Shown here: piece after piece, positions 1 through 9,079 of the stretch | How the letters are laid out: each line of letters starts with the position of its first letter | How positions within the stretch are numbered: position 1 is the stretch's first letter | Source: Artemisia argyi | Lineage: Eukaryota; Streptophyta; Magnoliopsida; Asterales; Asteraceae | Length of the DNA stretch: 64,000 nucleotides | Assembly (NCBI GenBank): GCA_030686995.1 | Contig: CM060709.1 | Location: forward strand, 17,699,360 to 17,763,359 | Direction of reading: 5' to 3' | Position numbers and translations under genes: made by a program | Notes under the pieces: model-generated | The model's database searches: none | Seen by the model: the letters and a program-made list of their open reading frames with translations, nothing else | Told to the model about the DNA's origin: nothing

Positions 1-813
1 AATGACATCTTGTTGTTCCAACAATGTCAAGGTGAAACTCTCTATGAAGCATGGACTCGTTTCAAGGACTTACTCCAAAAAGTCCCTCATCATGGCATAA
101 ATCTTTGGCTCTTAATTCAAATTTTCTATGACCATGTCGACTTCCACACCAAATGCACCATTTATCGAGCCGCCGGAGGTAGGTTGCGTGATAAAGACGC
201 CGAGGAATCATGGGACATTATTGATGAGCTTGCATTCGACAATCATGAATTATGGGAAGTTACCCATGTTATAAACTCGGCTATCAACGCAATTTCATCG
301 CCAGGGGAAACCACTCAAATCTCCGAAGAACTCCTTTGCGAACTTAAGAAAAAGGTTGATTATCTCATGGAAAAACAAAAGAGACCTTTAAGTCCTAGAC
401 GAGCAACGGTCAATTCTATCTCAAATATAAACCTAACACCGTTGTCTGAGTCACCTCTTAGAGAGAATGCCAAAACCTTTAGAAAATACGCTCAACCCAA
501 TTCACCTCCTCAAAATCTCTGCCCGAAATTCGAAACACGAATGAGAGAATACATGTCAACCCATGCTGAGCGGCTTGCTAAATTCGAGGAGGCTGTCTAT
601 AGACAAAAGGAGGAGATGCAAAAGAAAATGACGGAGATGGTGAGCCTAATAGAGGAATATTCAAACCTAAAAACCCCGGAAATGATGTTGTTAAGGAAGG
701 AAAGCGTCACCCCTACTACCCAGTTTGTAAACTCTATAACAATTGTCCACGAGGGCAATGAAGAGAAGGAAACTCCTATTGCACAAACCGTTGAGGAACG
801 ACCAAAATCCTAA
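1..813 (+). CDS. gag: Partial retrotransposon Gag (Ath-1), N-terminus outside window
   Basis: The reading frame is open from base 1 to a TAA at 811-813, about 270 residues. Residues 1-50 match the second half of the Retrotrans_gag capsid domain seen complete in the sister gag at 6515-8713, including the FQQCQGETLYEAW and FKDLLQKVPHHGI blocks. The rest diverges: it is charged, predicted to form a coiled coil around residues 185-220, and has no CCHC zinc knuckle, unlike the sister. Gag would form the cytoplasmic particle that packages element RNA. The missing nucleic-acid-binding knuckle and the deleted pol make an active role doubtful. Confidence 0.8.
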   Translation, partial: NDILLFQQCQGETLYEAWTRFKDLLQKVPHHGINLWLLIQIFYDHVDFHTKCTIYRAAGGRLRDKDAEESWDIIDELAFDNHELWEVTHVINSAINAISSPGETTQISEELLCELKKKVDYLMEKQKRPLSPRRATVNSISNINLTPLSESPLRENAKTFRKYAQPNSPPQNLCPKFETRMREYMSTHAERLAKFEEAVYRQKEEMQKKMTEMVSLIEEYSNLKTPEMMLLRKESVTPTTQFVNSITIVHEGNEEKETPIAQTVEERPKS

Positions 814-874
814 TCATTAGGGTACTACCTAAAACATGACATAAATGAGAAAACCATAACAAACTGGGTAAAGG

Positions 875-1814
875 GTGACGGGCGTAACCAATCCTCTAAA
901 CGGGTCTCTGAAGGAGAAGATGAAGGGAAAGATGAGTACGATACATTACCTGGGGGGGGGGCTGGTATACGAGAGTCTACTTAAGCAAAAAGTGGCTACA
1001 AAGCAGATGGCCTATGGGAACTTTGAAATACCAGCTAGCGTTGGGAAATTACAATATCTGGATGCTTTCGCCGATCAAGGATTGGAAGTGAACCTGATGC
1101 CTTTAACTATCTACACCCAACTCACTAAAGAGATGCCGGCCACCACCCGCATTAGGCTATCCTTCACAAATCACTCTTATGTATAACCTTTGGGAATTTC
1201 AGAGGATGTGCTGGTCAATGTAGCAGGTTTCATGTATCCCATTGATTTCATGATCATCGATGATAAAGGAAATGGGTGATAATCCTTGGAGCACCATTCC
1301 TTACCACAGCAAGAGCTGTCATTAGGTATGAAAAAGGGGAAATTGAGCTTAAGTCAGGAAAAAGGAAGATCCACTTCCCTATGACCCCACGATATGTGCG
1401 AGAAAGCATGATGGAGAGGAGGCTCAAAAACAATGCCGACACACCACATAATCATGTTCAAGAGAAAATCCTCGCATGGGAGACACGAATTAAATGCTAC
1501 AAAGAAACTAAGTTTGAAAAATGCAAAAGTAGTGTAATATTCATGTCAAGTTTGAATGCAGTCAGCCGACGGAGAATCATGCCCCATTTACAGAAGGAGA
1601 CTTGGTACTCTTAAGGCATTCAGAGATAAAAATACCTCCCGATGAACCAAGTCCCTGGTGGTATGGACCATTCACAATCAAAAGCCTACACCAGGATGGG
1701 GTAGTTACCTTGAGCAGTAAAAGAGGAGGGGAGGTGACTGCGAGTGTCGAACGATTGAAACACCACCACCCTGATAGCAAGGATTATACTTATATGGGAT
1801 ACGTCATATCATGA
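875..1814 (+). pseudogene. Decayed protease fused to integrase C-terminal tail (Ath-1)
   Basis: Around 1060-1180 a retropepsin-like stretch is visible (FADQGLEVNLMPL, where relatives have DLG followed by A/S-S). It is followed by a stop near 1184, a frame change near 1270 and the ILGAPFLTTARAVI block typical of the protease C-terminus. From about 1585 the frame reads FTEGDLVLLRHSEIKI, then W-WYGPF and VERLKHHH, which is the SH3-like C-terminal end of a Gypsy integrase. Only about 200 bases separate the two, so RT, RNase H and the integrase catalytic core are deleted. The altered protease active site and the frame breaks make this a pseudogene. Confidence 0.75.
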
Positions 1815-1843
1815 GACGAAGTCACGTAATAGCCCGTGACCTT

Positions 1844-1900
1844 GAGTCTAGCTACAAGACTCGTAAATAAAGAAAAGCGCTTCTTGGGAGGTAACCCAAG
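1844..1900 (+). other. Conserved twin stem-loop after the coding region (Ath-1)
   Basis: The first stem is GAGTCT pairing with AGACTC (1844-1862). The second is CTTGGG pairing with CCCAAG (1883-1900). The same pair follows the coding region in all six elements; the minus-strand copies Ath-4 and Ath-6 carry GAGTCA/TGACTC in stem 1, a compensatory change. A role in the RNA (packaging, stability or translation) is inference. Confidence 0.6.
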
Positions 1901-3712
1901 TTTTACTTGTTTTATTTGTTTTATTTGTTTGATTGTTTGTTTGTTTGAATTTATTTGTTTCCGTATGCGTGTTTTATTTTTATTGTTTGTGATCATGGTT
2001 CAAAATAAATTGTGAAAATGCTTTATTTTGTTTTTAAACTCGTCTTAATTACATATAAAGGTATTTTGCAAAAGCTAAGTGTAAGGGAGACCCAAATTTG
2101 TTTATAAGAACAAAATTGAGCATGAACCACGACAATATTAAATGAACATGTATATTAGTAATTGTTTGAGTCAAATGCTAGTATCGAGTCATAATGATGT
2201 TTTGCAGGATTTTTTAGGAAGTAAGGCATAAGTTTTTCCATAAATTTTCCGGAAACTTAACATGAGATTTTTGCAGGAACATTCTGACGGCGTCAGGGTT
2301 TATAACCTGATGGCGTCAGGTTCAATAATTCTGAAAAATTGTGCAAGTTTTGTTTATACCGGAGTCTTAAAGTTTTTGTTGATTCTTTAGTTTTATAAAC
2401 TCCAGGAAATCTGCAAATATTCATTCCACAAGCATTATATCCTTTTAATTCCTAGAAAGCAAGTTAAGATATATATGCCATCTTTTCTGGGATTTTTAGT
2501 ATATATATAAATTGCCACCGATTTTACACGAGGTTTGCCTTGATTGATTTCTCAGGTTTAACAGGTTACATTGGACAAGAGGATGATTTATATTTCTGGA
2601 GGGAAGCTTTCAAAGTTCATTTTCTTGGAAGAAGATCTATCCTTGTTGACACATTATCCACACCGAACGAATCAGGGGAGTATTTGTTTTCATTCTTTTA
2701 CCTTCATTACTTTTACATCCTTTTTATTGAACATTAGGGACAATGTTCAGCCTAAGTGTAAGGGGAGGGTAAATGATGATACCTTAGAGAATACAATTGC
2801 ACTTGAGTTTGTTTGTTTGATAGTAGGTGTGTAATAAAACTGAGAGAAATACTTGTTAGGGCAATTTTAGCGCCAAATTTAAAATTTTTTACAACATTTA
2901 GGAGTGAAGCTTTAGCCTTAATAAGCGTCTCATGGATAGGAGTTGTATGACTAGCACAAAAACCGTACCACTCAAAAAAAAAAATTCCACCCAAATATAT
3001 GAGGTTCGCCTTTAGATTTGTTAGGAAAAGCGTTCATTATTAGTGCTTATGAGTGTACCGGTAGTATTTAGATTCCAGAACTTGCGTTAGTGATGCATCC
3101 CGAGACCGCTAGTGAGACTACATTCATGTAGTTAGGATTTACTACATGATAAGAGGCATTAGGATCACCCTTGTGTTAAACCCGTATCATAATTATTTGA
3201 CAAATGAAGTCATAAGTATTTGACTATTAAGTCAACTAATTTTTCCCACACCTTTGCGTTGTACTCATTTTTAGTACACGATACCCCTAGTACACCCCTC
3301 CAAGCCTATCTTTTTCATTTCTAACTTTAAGCATCTTACTTAAAGATAGAATTTGTTAATTTGTTACAATCCACCAAAATTTGCAACCAAATCACCTTAG
3401 CCTTCCGTGTATGCACTCATCTTTAGTGCATTATTGTTATGTGTTTAAACCCTTAGTTAATTATCTAATTGATTACATGGTTGCTAAGTCGAGTAATATC
3501 TTGTACATATTGTTTTGGGACGATTGGGGTAAAGTACTAGTGTTATGAAGTAATGGGGAAGACATCAATTATTACCCCCATATGTGCGTTAATATCTAAA
3601 AGTACTCCAAGTGTTTTGATTATCTTGATTCGAGTCATTAGAATAATTTATTGAAAAGTATGTAAAAGTTCAAGTGTAATGGGGACATAAATCCCCTATG
3701 ATGTATTATTTT

Positions 3713-3734
3713 GGATGGTAGGGCAACAGTGTAT

Positions 3735-3777
<43 letters not shown>

Positions 3778-3813
3778 GAAAAAAGAAAAAGAAAAACATA
3801 CGGACTACCATCC
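3713..3813 (+). repeat. Poly-A tract enclosed by inverted repeat (Ath-1)
   Basis: GGATGGTAG (3713-3721) and CTACCATCC (3805-3813) flank a run of about 37 A followed by A/G-rich sequence. Other elements keep the stem while the enclosed sequence differs: AAT/A-rich in Ath-3, AT dinucleotides in Ath-2, T-rich on the plus strand of the inverted copies. Confidence 0.7.
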
Positions 3814-4341
3814 CGTTTCATTTTATGTTTGTTTCATAGTTTGTTAGTTTATGATTAGGTTAAGTCGAGTCAAGTCTTGGCTTTGCAACGCCATATAATA
3901 CATGTAATTAACCAAGATGATTAACTCACCACCAGTAAATATTGCCTTTATCCAACAGAACCGTGTTTATCATATCCTTACACCTCACGTTATAACCCTT
4001 TAAAAGACCTCTTTGATAGTTTATCCTAGGTGCTTACGCCAAGTGGTGGAGGTTTGATCCTTTCCCAAGCCTATGGTAATCTATTTGCTATGACAGGTAG
4101 TGGGAGATGTTTTCCATTTCCATATTGTGGTATATACTCTATTACACCCGAGAGATGTGAGTATCTAAACACTATTTGTGAGGTGCTAGTGTATAATTTC
4201 CGTGTTTGTTTTTGGCTGAAGTGGAATGATTATTTGTTGTAATTACTTTTATATTAGTGTTAAATGACCCCTAGCTTGTATTTTGAGTAGAATAAAAGCG
4301 CATTTGCTTGAGGACAAGCAAATCTCAAGTGTAAGGGTATT

Positions 4342-4553
4342 TGATAAGGCGAAAAGTGTACGGCTTTTAAGGGGTCATTTAAGCCCGAATTCGAGATTAT
4401 TTGATCAAATATTGGCCTAAATCGTTCCTTTTGTCATTTTAGGTACTTTTGAGAAGAAATCTGAAAAAGTGAAGAATACGACAAAGTCTCTAAAATCATG
4501 CTCAAGATAGTACCTGACGGCCTCAAGCACTTCTACATGACGGCGTCACCCTT
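4342..4553 (+). mobile_element. Ath-1 3' LTR, head fragment
   Basis: The LTR begins TGATAAGGCG directly after the PPT-like tract and is cut after 212 bases by Ath-2. The target duplication CCCTT is at 4549-4553 and again at 19114-19118. The remainder of this LTR lies at 19114-19310 and 26224-27128. Confidence 0.85.
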
Positions 4554-4905
4554 TGATAAGGCGAAAAGCGTACCGCTTTTAAGGGGTCATTTAAGCCCGA
4601 ATTCGTACTTATTTGATTAATTATTGCCCTAAATCGTTCCATTTGTCATTTTAGATACTGTTGAGAAGAAATTCAGAAAAGGAGGCATTTTGGATGTTTT
4701 TGGAGCGTAAAAGTGAAGAAAACGACAAAGTCTCAAAAATCCTTGCTGGAACAGTACCTGACGGCGTCATGAGTTAAAGATTGACGGCGTCAAGCATGAC
4801 AAAAGAGATAGAACTGGAGAATATAACGTGACGGTCTAGAAAGATTTTGTGCTTTGGACCTGACGGCGTCGCCTAGGCCGTCAGGGTCCAAATACACGTG
4901 ACGGC
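4554..4905 (+). mobile_element. Ath-2 5' LTR, first part
   Basis: This is the LTR head from TGATAAGG to the ACGGC duplicated by Ath-3 insertion. It continues at 12881. The intact counterpart at 17662-19113 shows the uninterrupted GTGACGGCCCAG sequence across the break. Confidence 0.88.
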
Positions 4906-5110
4906 TGATGAGGCGAAAAGTGAACAACTTTTAAGGGGTCATTTAAGCCCGAATTCTAATTTATTTGATCAAATAATGCCCTAAATCGTTCCTTTTGTCA
5001 TTTTAGGTACTTTTGGAGAGAAATGCAGAAAAGGAAGCATTTTGGACGTTTTTGGAGCATTAAAGTGAAGAAAACGGCAAAGTCTCAATTTTCCTTGCTG
5101 GAACAGTACC

Positions 5111-5360
5111 TGACGGCGTCACAAATTCCTTAGTGACGACGTCAAGAGTTACGAAAGGGGTGAATGTGAAAGAAATCTGTGACGGTCCAGAGAGTTTTGT
5201 ACATTGGAAATGACGGCGTCACCCAAGGCCGTCATGGTTCAAAGATTGGTGACGGCCCAGAACAATTTTACATGGGACGACGTCATAAACAGATCTAGGC
5301 AATACGATTTCACTTTGGCGGCGAGTTGACGGCGTCAGAATTTTCTTCTTGACGCCGTCA
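5111..5360 (+). promoter_or_regulatory. Cluster of TGACG/CGTCA dyads (candidate bZIP/TGA-factor sites)
   Basis: TGACGNCGTCA-type dyads occur at 5111-5121, 5134-5144, 5211-5221, 5327-5337 and 5350-5360, with a near match at 5276-5285. Half sites occur at 5180, 5227 and 5250. TGACG is the core of the plant as-1/TGA bZIP site, as established for that factor family. The cluster ends about 12 bases before the TATA box, so a transcriptional enhancer role is a reasonable inference. CTTTGGCGGCGAG (5313-5325) also resembles an E2F or GCC-box core. The same layout recurs in every LTR copy here. Confidence 0.6.
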
Positions 5361-5372
5361 CCCTATAGAATC

Positions 5373-5380
5373 TATATATA
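5373..5380 (+). promoter_or_regulatory. LTR TATA box
   Basis: TATATATA lies in a sequence context conserved in all full LTRs of the family (for example 12027-12034 and 13003-13010). It sits directly downstream of the dyad cluster, which fits the U3 core promoter. The transcription start is not determined. Confidence 0.6.
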
Positions 5381-6352
5381 GTTTTCCAAATTTTATTCAT
5401 TAGTGTGCAACTTTGAGGGAAAAACCCTAGGCCGATTTTCACAGCTTTTTCAAGGGTTCCAACCCTTTGAATCCTTCATGTTTTAATTGAGATAAGTACT
5501 CTTTCAATTCAATCAATATGTCTATGTGTTCCTTGAATATATCTTACGCTTGTCTTTAATTTAACATGTTAGGCTAGATTTCTTTTGTGTTTGCTTAGAT
5601 GTAGTGAAACCTAGATGTTAATTATGGGTTGATTGTTTGTTTATAATTGTTACGGATGATTGTATTCGATGTTAAGCTTAAGAAAACTGGCAGACTTCCA
5701 TTGGTAACTTGCTTGAACGTCTTAAGAAACATGATCGGAGGTGTACTACGATTTTTGGTTGTATTTAATGCGTAGGAGAATTCTAATGATCCCATGTTAG
5801 GAGCTTTTAACGGCTCGACATAGGAGTGAAGTAGGATCCTATAGAGTTAGGGAATATTGTACATGGCCCTGCGACTAGTATTAAGGAATATGACCCGTCA
5901 TCCGTGCAATTGTAACAAGCTATCAACCTGTAAAAGATATCTAGGGAGTAATGAAACCTAAGTAAACACAACTTTTCCCATCATTGTTTACACCACAATA
6001 GTATAATTAGTTTTATTTTCATTTCTTTTATTTTATTTTGATTGCATCTTTAGATAAATTGGGTTAGTTGGCTAGCAACTAATTCTGCCCACTCCTTACA
6101 AACCCGAGATTTTACTTGCTTTTATAAAAATATAAAAATACAAAAAGAATCATCCCTCACCTCAAGGCTTAATTTAGTAGACTTTCTAATCCTAGCAACA
6201 CTATTCCTGAGTTGAACGATCAATCCCCCGGTACTTGTCACTATTCTATACTACAACGAGCAGGTACACTGCCAGGTAGGGATTGCAAGCTTCTCGAGAT
6301 CCCCCGAGAGGTAAAACCTTTTGCAAGGTTGCAAAACCACGCATCAAGTTTT

Positions 6353-6370
6353 TGGCGCCGCAGCCCGGGG
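6353..6370 (+). other. Primer-binding site, tRNA-Asp-like (Ath-3)
   Basis: TGGCGCCGCAGCCCGGGG begins six bases after the LTR end. It matches the 3' end complement of plant tRNA-Asp (TGGCGCCG then CCGGGGA) apart from changes in the middle. A tRNA-Asp-type PBS is usual for Athila-lineage Gypsy elements. Confidence 0.7.
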
Positions 6371-6514
6371 AAATAGTTATTGTCTAGGTTAGAATTTCTT
6401 TTTAGGTCTACTTGCTAGATTCCTTTCTAGTAAGATTTTATTTTTATTTTTAGGTTTTCTTTAGTCTATCTCATATCTTCGTGTCTTTGTTCGTAACCTT
6501 TACCATCCGACAAC

Positions 6515-8713
6515 ATGGAAGGTGATAACATCTTTGAACCCATCAACCCACCAATTCAAAACCACCCACAAAACCCACCACTACCAAACCCACCTCCTAG
6601 ACCCCGAACTTTAGGAGAGTATTCTCGTCCTAGCCACCAAGGATATCGAAACACCATTGAGCTCACTCAAGGAGCCAATGTGTCTCCCTTGCGATCCGAC
6701 ACCATCCGGTTGGTGCAAAGCGGATGTGCATTCCATGGAATTCTTTATGAAGATCCTAATCAACATCTCAAGGATTTCCTTAAAATCGTAGATTCCATAG
6801 ACCTTGATGTTGCAACTAGAGAGACGACCCGATTACACCTATTCCAATTCTCTCTACGTGATCAAGCTAGTCAATGGCTTGAACGTTTACCCGCGGGATC
6901 CATCACCTCTTGGGATGATCTGACCACTCGTTTCCTTGCTCAATTTTTCCCACCGGGGAGAACTACCAAGCTTAGAAATGATATCTTGATGTTCCAACAA
7001 TGTCAAGGTGAAACTCTATATGAAGCATGGACTCGTTTCAAGGACTTACTCCAAAAAGTCCCTCATCATGGCATAGATCTTTGGCTCCAAGTCCAAATCT
7101 TCTATGACCATATCGATCTCTCCATAAGGCGAACCATTGACCAATCGGCCGGTGGCAAGCTTCGTGATCTAAGTTCGGAAGAATCATGGGAACTCATAGA
7201 AGATCTTGCTCTCTATGACAACGAAAGTTGGAATGATCCTCGTGATTTGAACAAAACGGTCAAGGCAATATCTTTGCCTTCGAACAATTCTAGAACTTCC
7301 GACCGTAGGATCATGGAACTTGAAGACCAAGTCAAGTTTCTCATGAAATCTTACGAAGCTCCTAAGCCTTCAAGCCAAGTGAACAAAATCACTTCTTCAT
7401 GCGAATTATGTAGTGGTCTCCATGACACTCGTGATTGCGTGGAACTCCCCGGACAAGCTTTTGCGGACTACGCATCCTCGCGTACCGACGAAGCGGGAGA
7501 TAAGTGGTACACTTTCAAACCCGAGCCAAACCCTTACGGTGATTCCTACAACTCTTCTTGGAAAAATCACCCGAACCTTAGGTGGAAGCAAAACCAAAAC
7601 ATGCCCCAAAACAATTCTTCCAATCCACCTAATCGTTACCAATCAAACGGTCCACCCTCTAACCGTACTTTCAACAACAATCCTTCCAATAACTATGGTA
7701 GTACCAATAATCTTGAAGGATTAATGTCAAAGTTTATGGCATCTCAAGAAGCTCGCATAGCTAAGTTTGAAGCCGATTTCAAACAAAAGCAAAGTGAGAT
7801 AACCAATAAAATTGACACATTGTTGAAAGCTCTCAATGACCGAGAAATGGGAGCACTCCCAAGCGACACGGTCAAGAACCCGAAACTAAACGTTAATGCC
7901 ATATCATCGGTTTCGTCACCTACTTCTTGTCCACAATACTATTCGGTCGATGCAATGAGCACGTGTTTCAAGCAAACCCAAATTCTTCAAAAGGACCAAT
8001 TGAATAAAGCATCCGATATTAAACCGGTTAATAACATAGTTGAAATACCTCCTACACAAGACCTTGACGATGAATTCAAGGAACTCCACCTTGAACGCCT
8101 CGTCATTGATGTCTTAGCCCGTGCTCCCTACTATAGTGCCCTCCTAGAAAAATATGAGAAATTTAAATTGGGTAAAAATGGGACCGCTTTCGTTCAAAAT
8201 AAGTTGCCTAAGAAGCTTGATGATCCGGGTATATTTGTTTTGCCTTGTAAGGTAGGAAGATCCGAAGCTTTTGACATACTAGCCGACTTAGGATCAAGCG
8301 TCAACTTGATTCCCTTATCCCTTTTTACTACTCTTAAGCTAGGAAAGTTAGAGGAGACGGAAGTACTAATTGGTCTAGCGGATGGAAGTATTGCCCACCC
8401 GGTCGGAATGATCAAGGATATAGTTGTTCACGTAGGAAAGTTAACTATTTTAGCGGATTTTCACGTCCTAGATATGGTTAGTGACACTACATGCCCATTG
8501 TTAGTAGGAAGAGGATTTTTAGCAACCGCTAATGCCATGATAGATTGTAAGGAGTCCAAGATAGCGGTAGGAGAAGGTGATACTTGGTCGGTCTATGATG
8601 TTAGGAAGCATGCTTATGATACTCATAAGGAACCGACACCACATTGGGTAGAGATGAATAGGAGACCATCTAGATATGGACCTTGGATAGAAAGAAACTT
8701 TATAGGGCCTTAA
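6515..8713 (+). CDS. gag: Gag-protease polyprotein of Ath-3
   Basis: An intact 732-residue frame begins at the first ATG after the leader. A Pro/Asn-rich N-terminus (1-45) is followed by a Retrotrans_gag capsid domain at about 60-240 (W-ERLPAGSI, FFPPGRTTKLRN). A CCHC knuckle of form C-x2-C-x3-H-x4-C lies near 295. An Asn/Pro-rich linker follows, then a short coiled coil near 405-445. A retropepsin domain at about 575-690 has its active-site motif DLGSS near 590 and a LLVGRGFLATA block. Gag would assemble particles and protease would cleave Gag. It ends at TAA 8711-8713, but the same frame stays open beyond. It is the best-preserved coding region of the family here. Confidence 0.92.
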   Translation: MEGDNIFEPINPPIQNHPQNPPLPNPPPRPRTLGEYSRPSHQGYRNTIELTQGANVSPLRSDTIRLVQSGCAFHGILYEDPNQHLKDFLKIVDSIDLDVATRETTRLHLFQFSLRDQASQWLERLPAGSITSWDDLTTRFLAQFFPPGRTTKLRNDILMFQQCQGETLYEAWTRFKDLLQKVPHHGIDLWLQVQIFYDHIDLSIRRTIDQSAGGKLRDLSSEESWELIEDLALYDNESWNDPRDLNKTVKAISLPSNNSRTSDRRIMELEDQVKFLMKSYEAPKPSSQVNKITSSCELCSGLHDTRDCVELPGQAFADYASSRTDEAGDKWYTFKPEPNPYGDSYNSSWKNHPNLRWKQNQNMPQNNSSNPPNRYQSNGPPSNRTFNNNPSNNYGSTNNLEGLMSKFMASQEARIAKFEADFKQKQSEITNKIDTLLKALNDREMGALPSDTVKNPKLNVNAISSVSSPTSCPQYYSVDAMSTCFKQTQILQKDQLNKASDIKPVNNIVEIPPTQDLDDEFKELHLERLVIDVLARAPYYSALLEKYEKFKLGKNGTAFVQNKLPKKLDDPGIFVLPCKVGRSEAFDILADLGSSVNLIPLSLFTTLKLGKLEETEVLIGLADGSIAHPVGMIKDIVVHVGKLTILADFHVLDMVSDTTCPLLVGRGFLATANAMIDCKESKIAVGEGDTWSVYDVRKHAYDTHKEPTPHWVEMNRRPSRYGPWIERNFIGP

Positions 8714-9079
8714 TGCCCATTCTATCTAGAAAAAGATTTCATCGATAAAACACATTCGGTGGAACAACTCATAGCTAGAGATGAGGAACTAGACCCCGTT
8801 GAGGATCCCCTAATCTTTAGGAAAATGATTGAGTTCTTAAGCGTAATGCCTATCAACATAGAGATGAACAAGTGGAAAAGGGAAGGAGATAAGTGTAAAT
8901 GGAAGTGGGACAAACCACCTAAGGAAGGCGACGGATCATGGCATATGAAGATGATTTTATTTGATCCGAATGGAGAAAAGTTTGAGAGGTCATACCGTAC
9001 CAAGAAAACCGATAGGAAGTTGAAACCTAAGTTTGATCCCAAAGATGTCCTCAACGAGGAGCTCACTCATATAGGATAG
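8714..9079 (+). other. In-frame extension downstream of the Gag-protease stop
   Basis: After TAA 8711-8713 the same frame remains open for 121 codons to a stop at 9077-9079. The product would be charged, with a Lys/Trp-rich stretch (KWKREGDKCKWKWDK) and no domain I recognise. It could be the former C-terminus of the polyprotein cut off by one nonsense change, or a read-through extension. The coding end coincides with the start of the twin stem-loop, as in the sister elements, which supports it being the ancestral end of the frame. Confidence 0.5.

Larger units (their letters stand above)
1..4341 (+). mobile_element. Ath-1: internal region of outermost Athila-like Ty3/Gypsy element (5' part outside window)
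   Basis: The window opens inside a gag frame and runs through gag, a decayed protease, an integrase C-terminal tail and a 2.5-kb 3' non-coding region up to an LTR starting at 4342 (TGATAAGG). The homologous element Ath-3 gives the expected order LTR, PBS, gag, 3' region, LTR. Reverse transcriptase, RNase H and the integrase core are absent, so this is a pol-deleted, non-autonomous copy. The 5' LTR and left target-site copy are not in the window. Athila-type assignment rests on the gag family, the long LTRs and the tRNA-Asp-like PBS of sister copies. Confidence 0.85.
1815..4341 (+). other. Ath-1 3' non-coding region
   Basis: No sense-strand gene is credible here. The segment is shared, block by block, with 9080-11559, 14980-17661, and on the minus strand 20751-23199, 38346-40779 and 46148-48662. 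It starts with a twin stem-loop right after the coding end. It then carries a TGACGGCGTCA pair (2286-2310), a 7-bp-stem hairpin (2729-2748), an A-rich microsatellite enclosed in a 9-bp stem (3713-3813), and four PPT-like AAGTGTAAGGGG-type tracts near 2074, 2752, 3671 and 4325. The last tract abuts the LTR and is the likely true polypurine tract. Confidence 0.7.
4906..6346 (+). mobile_element. Ath-3 5' LTR
   Basis: It starts TGATGAGGCG and ends CACGCATCA, immediately before the PBS. It contains a dyad-rich upstream promoter region (5111-5360), a TATA box near 5373, and a U5 end with a CTCGAGATCC-CCGAG near-palindrome close to 6300. Confidence 0.92.

Noticed and set aside
4030..4242. Small protein frame (also 11247-11492, and 20818-21021 minus) with hydrophobic C-terminus as an env-like gene
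   Set aside because: It is in the shared non-coding region of very similar copies, starts and frames shift between copies, and no signal peptide or family is seen.
7406..7724. Frames overlapping gag on both strands (also 43244-43674)
   Set aside because: They are shadows of the gag frame; the gag frame has domain matches.
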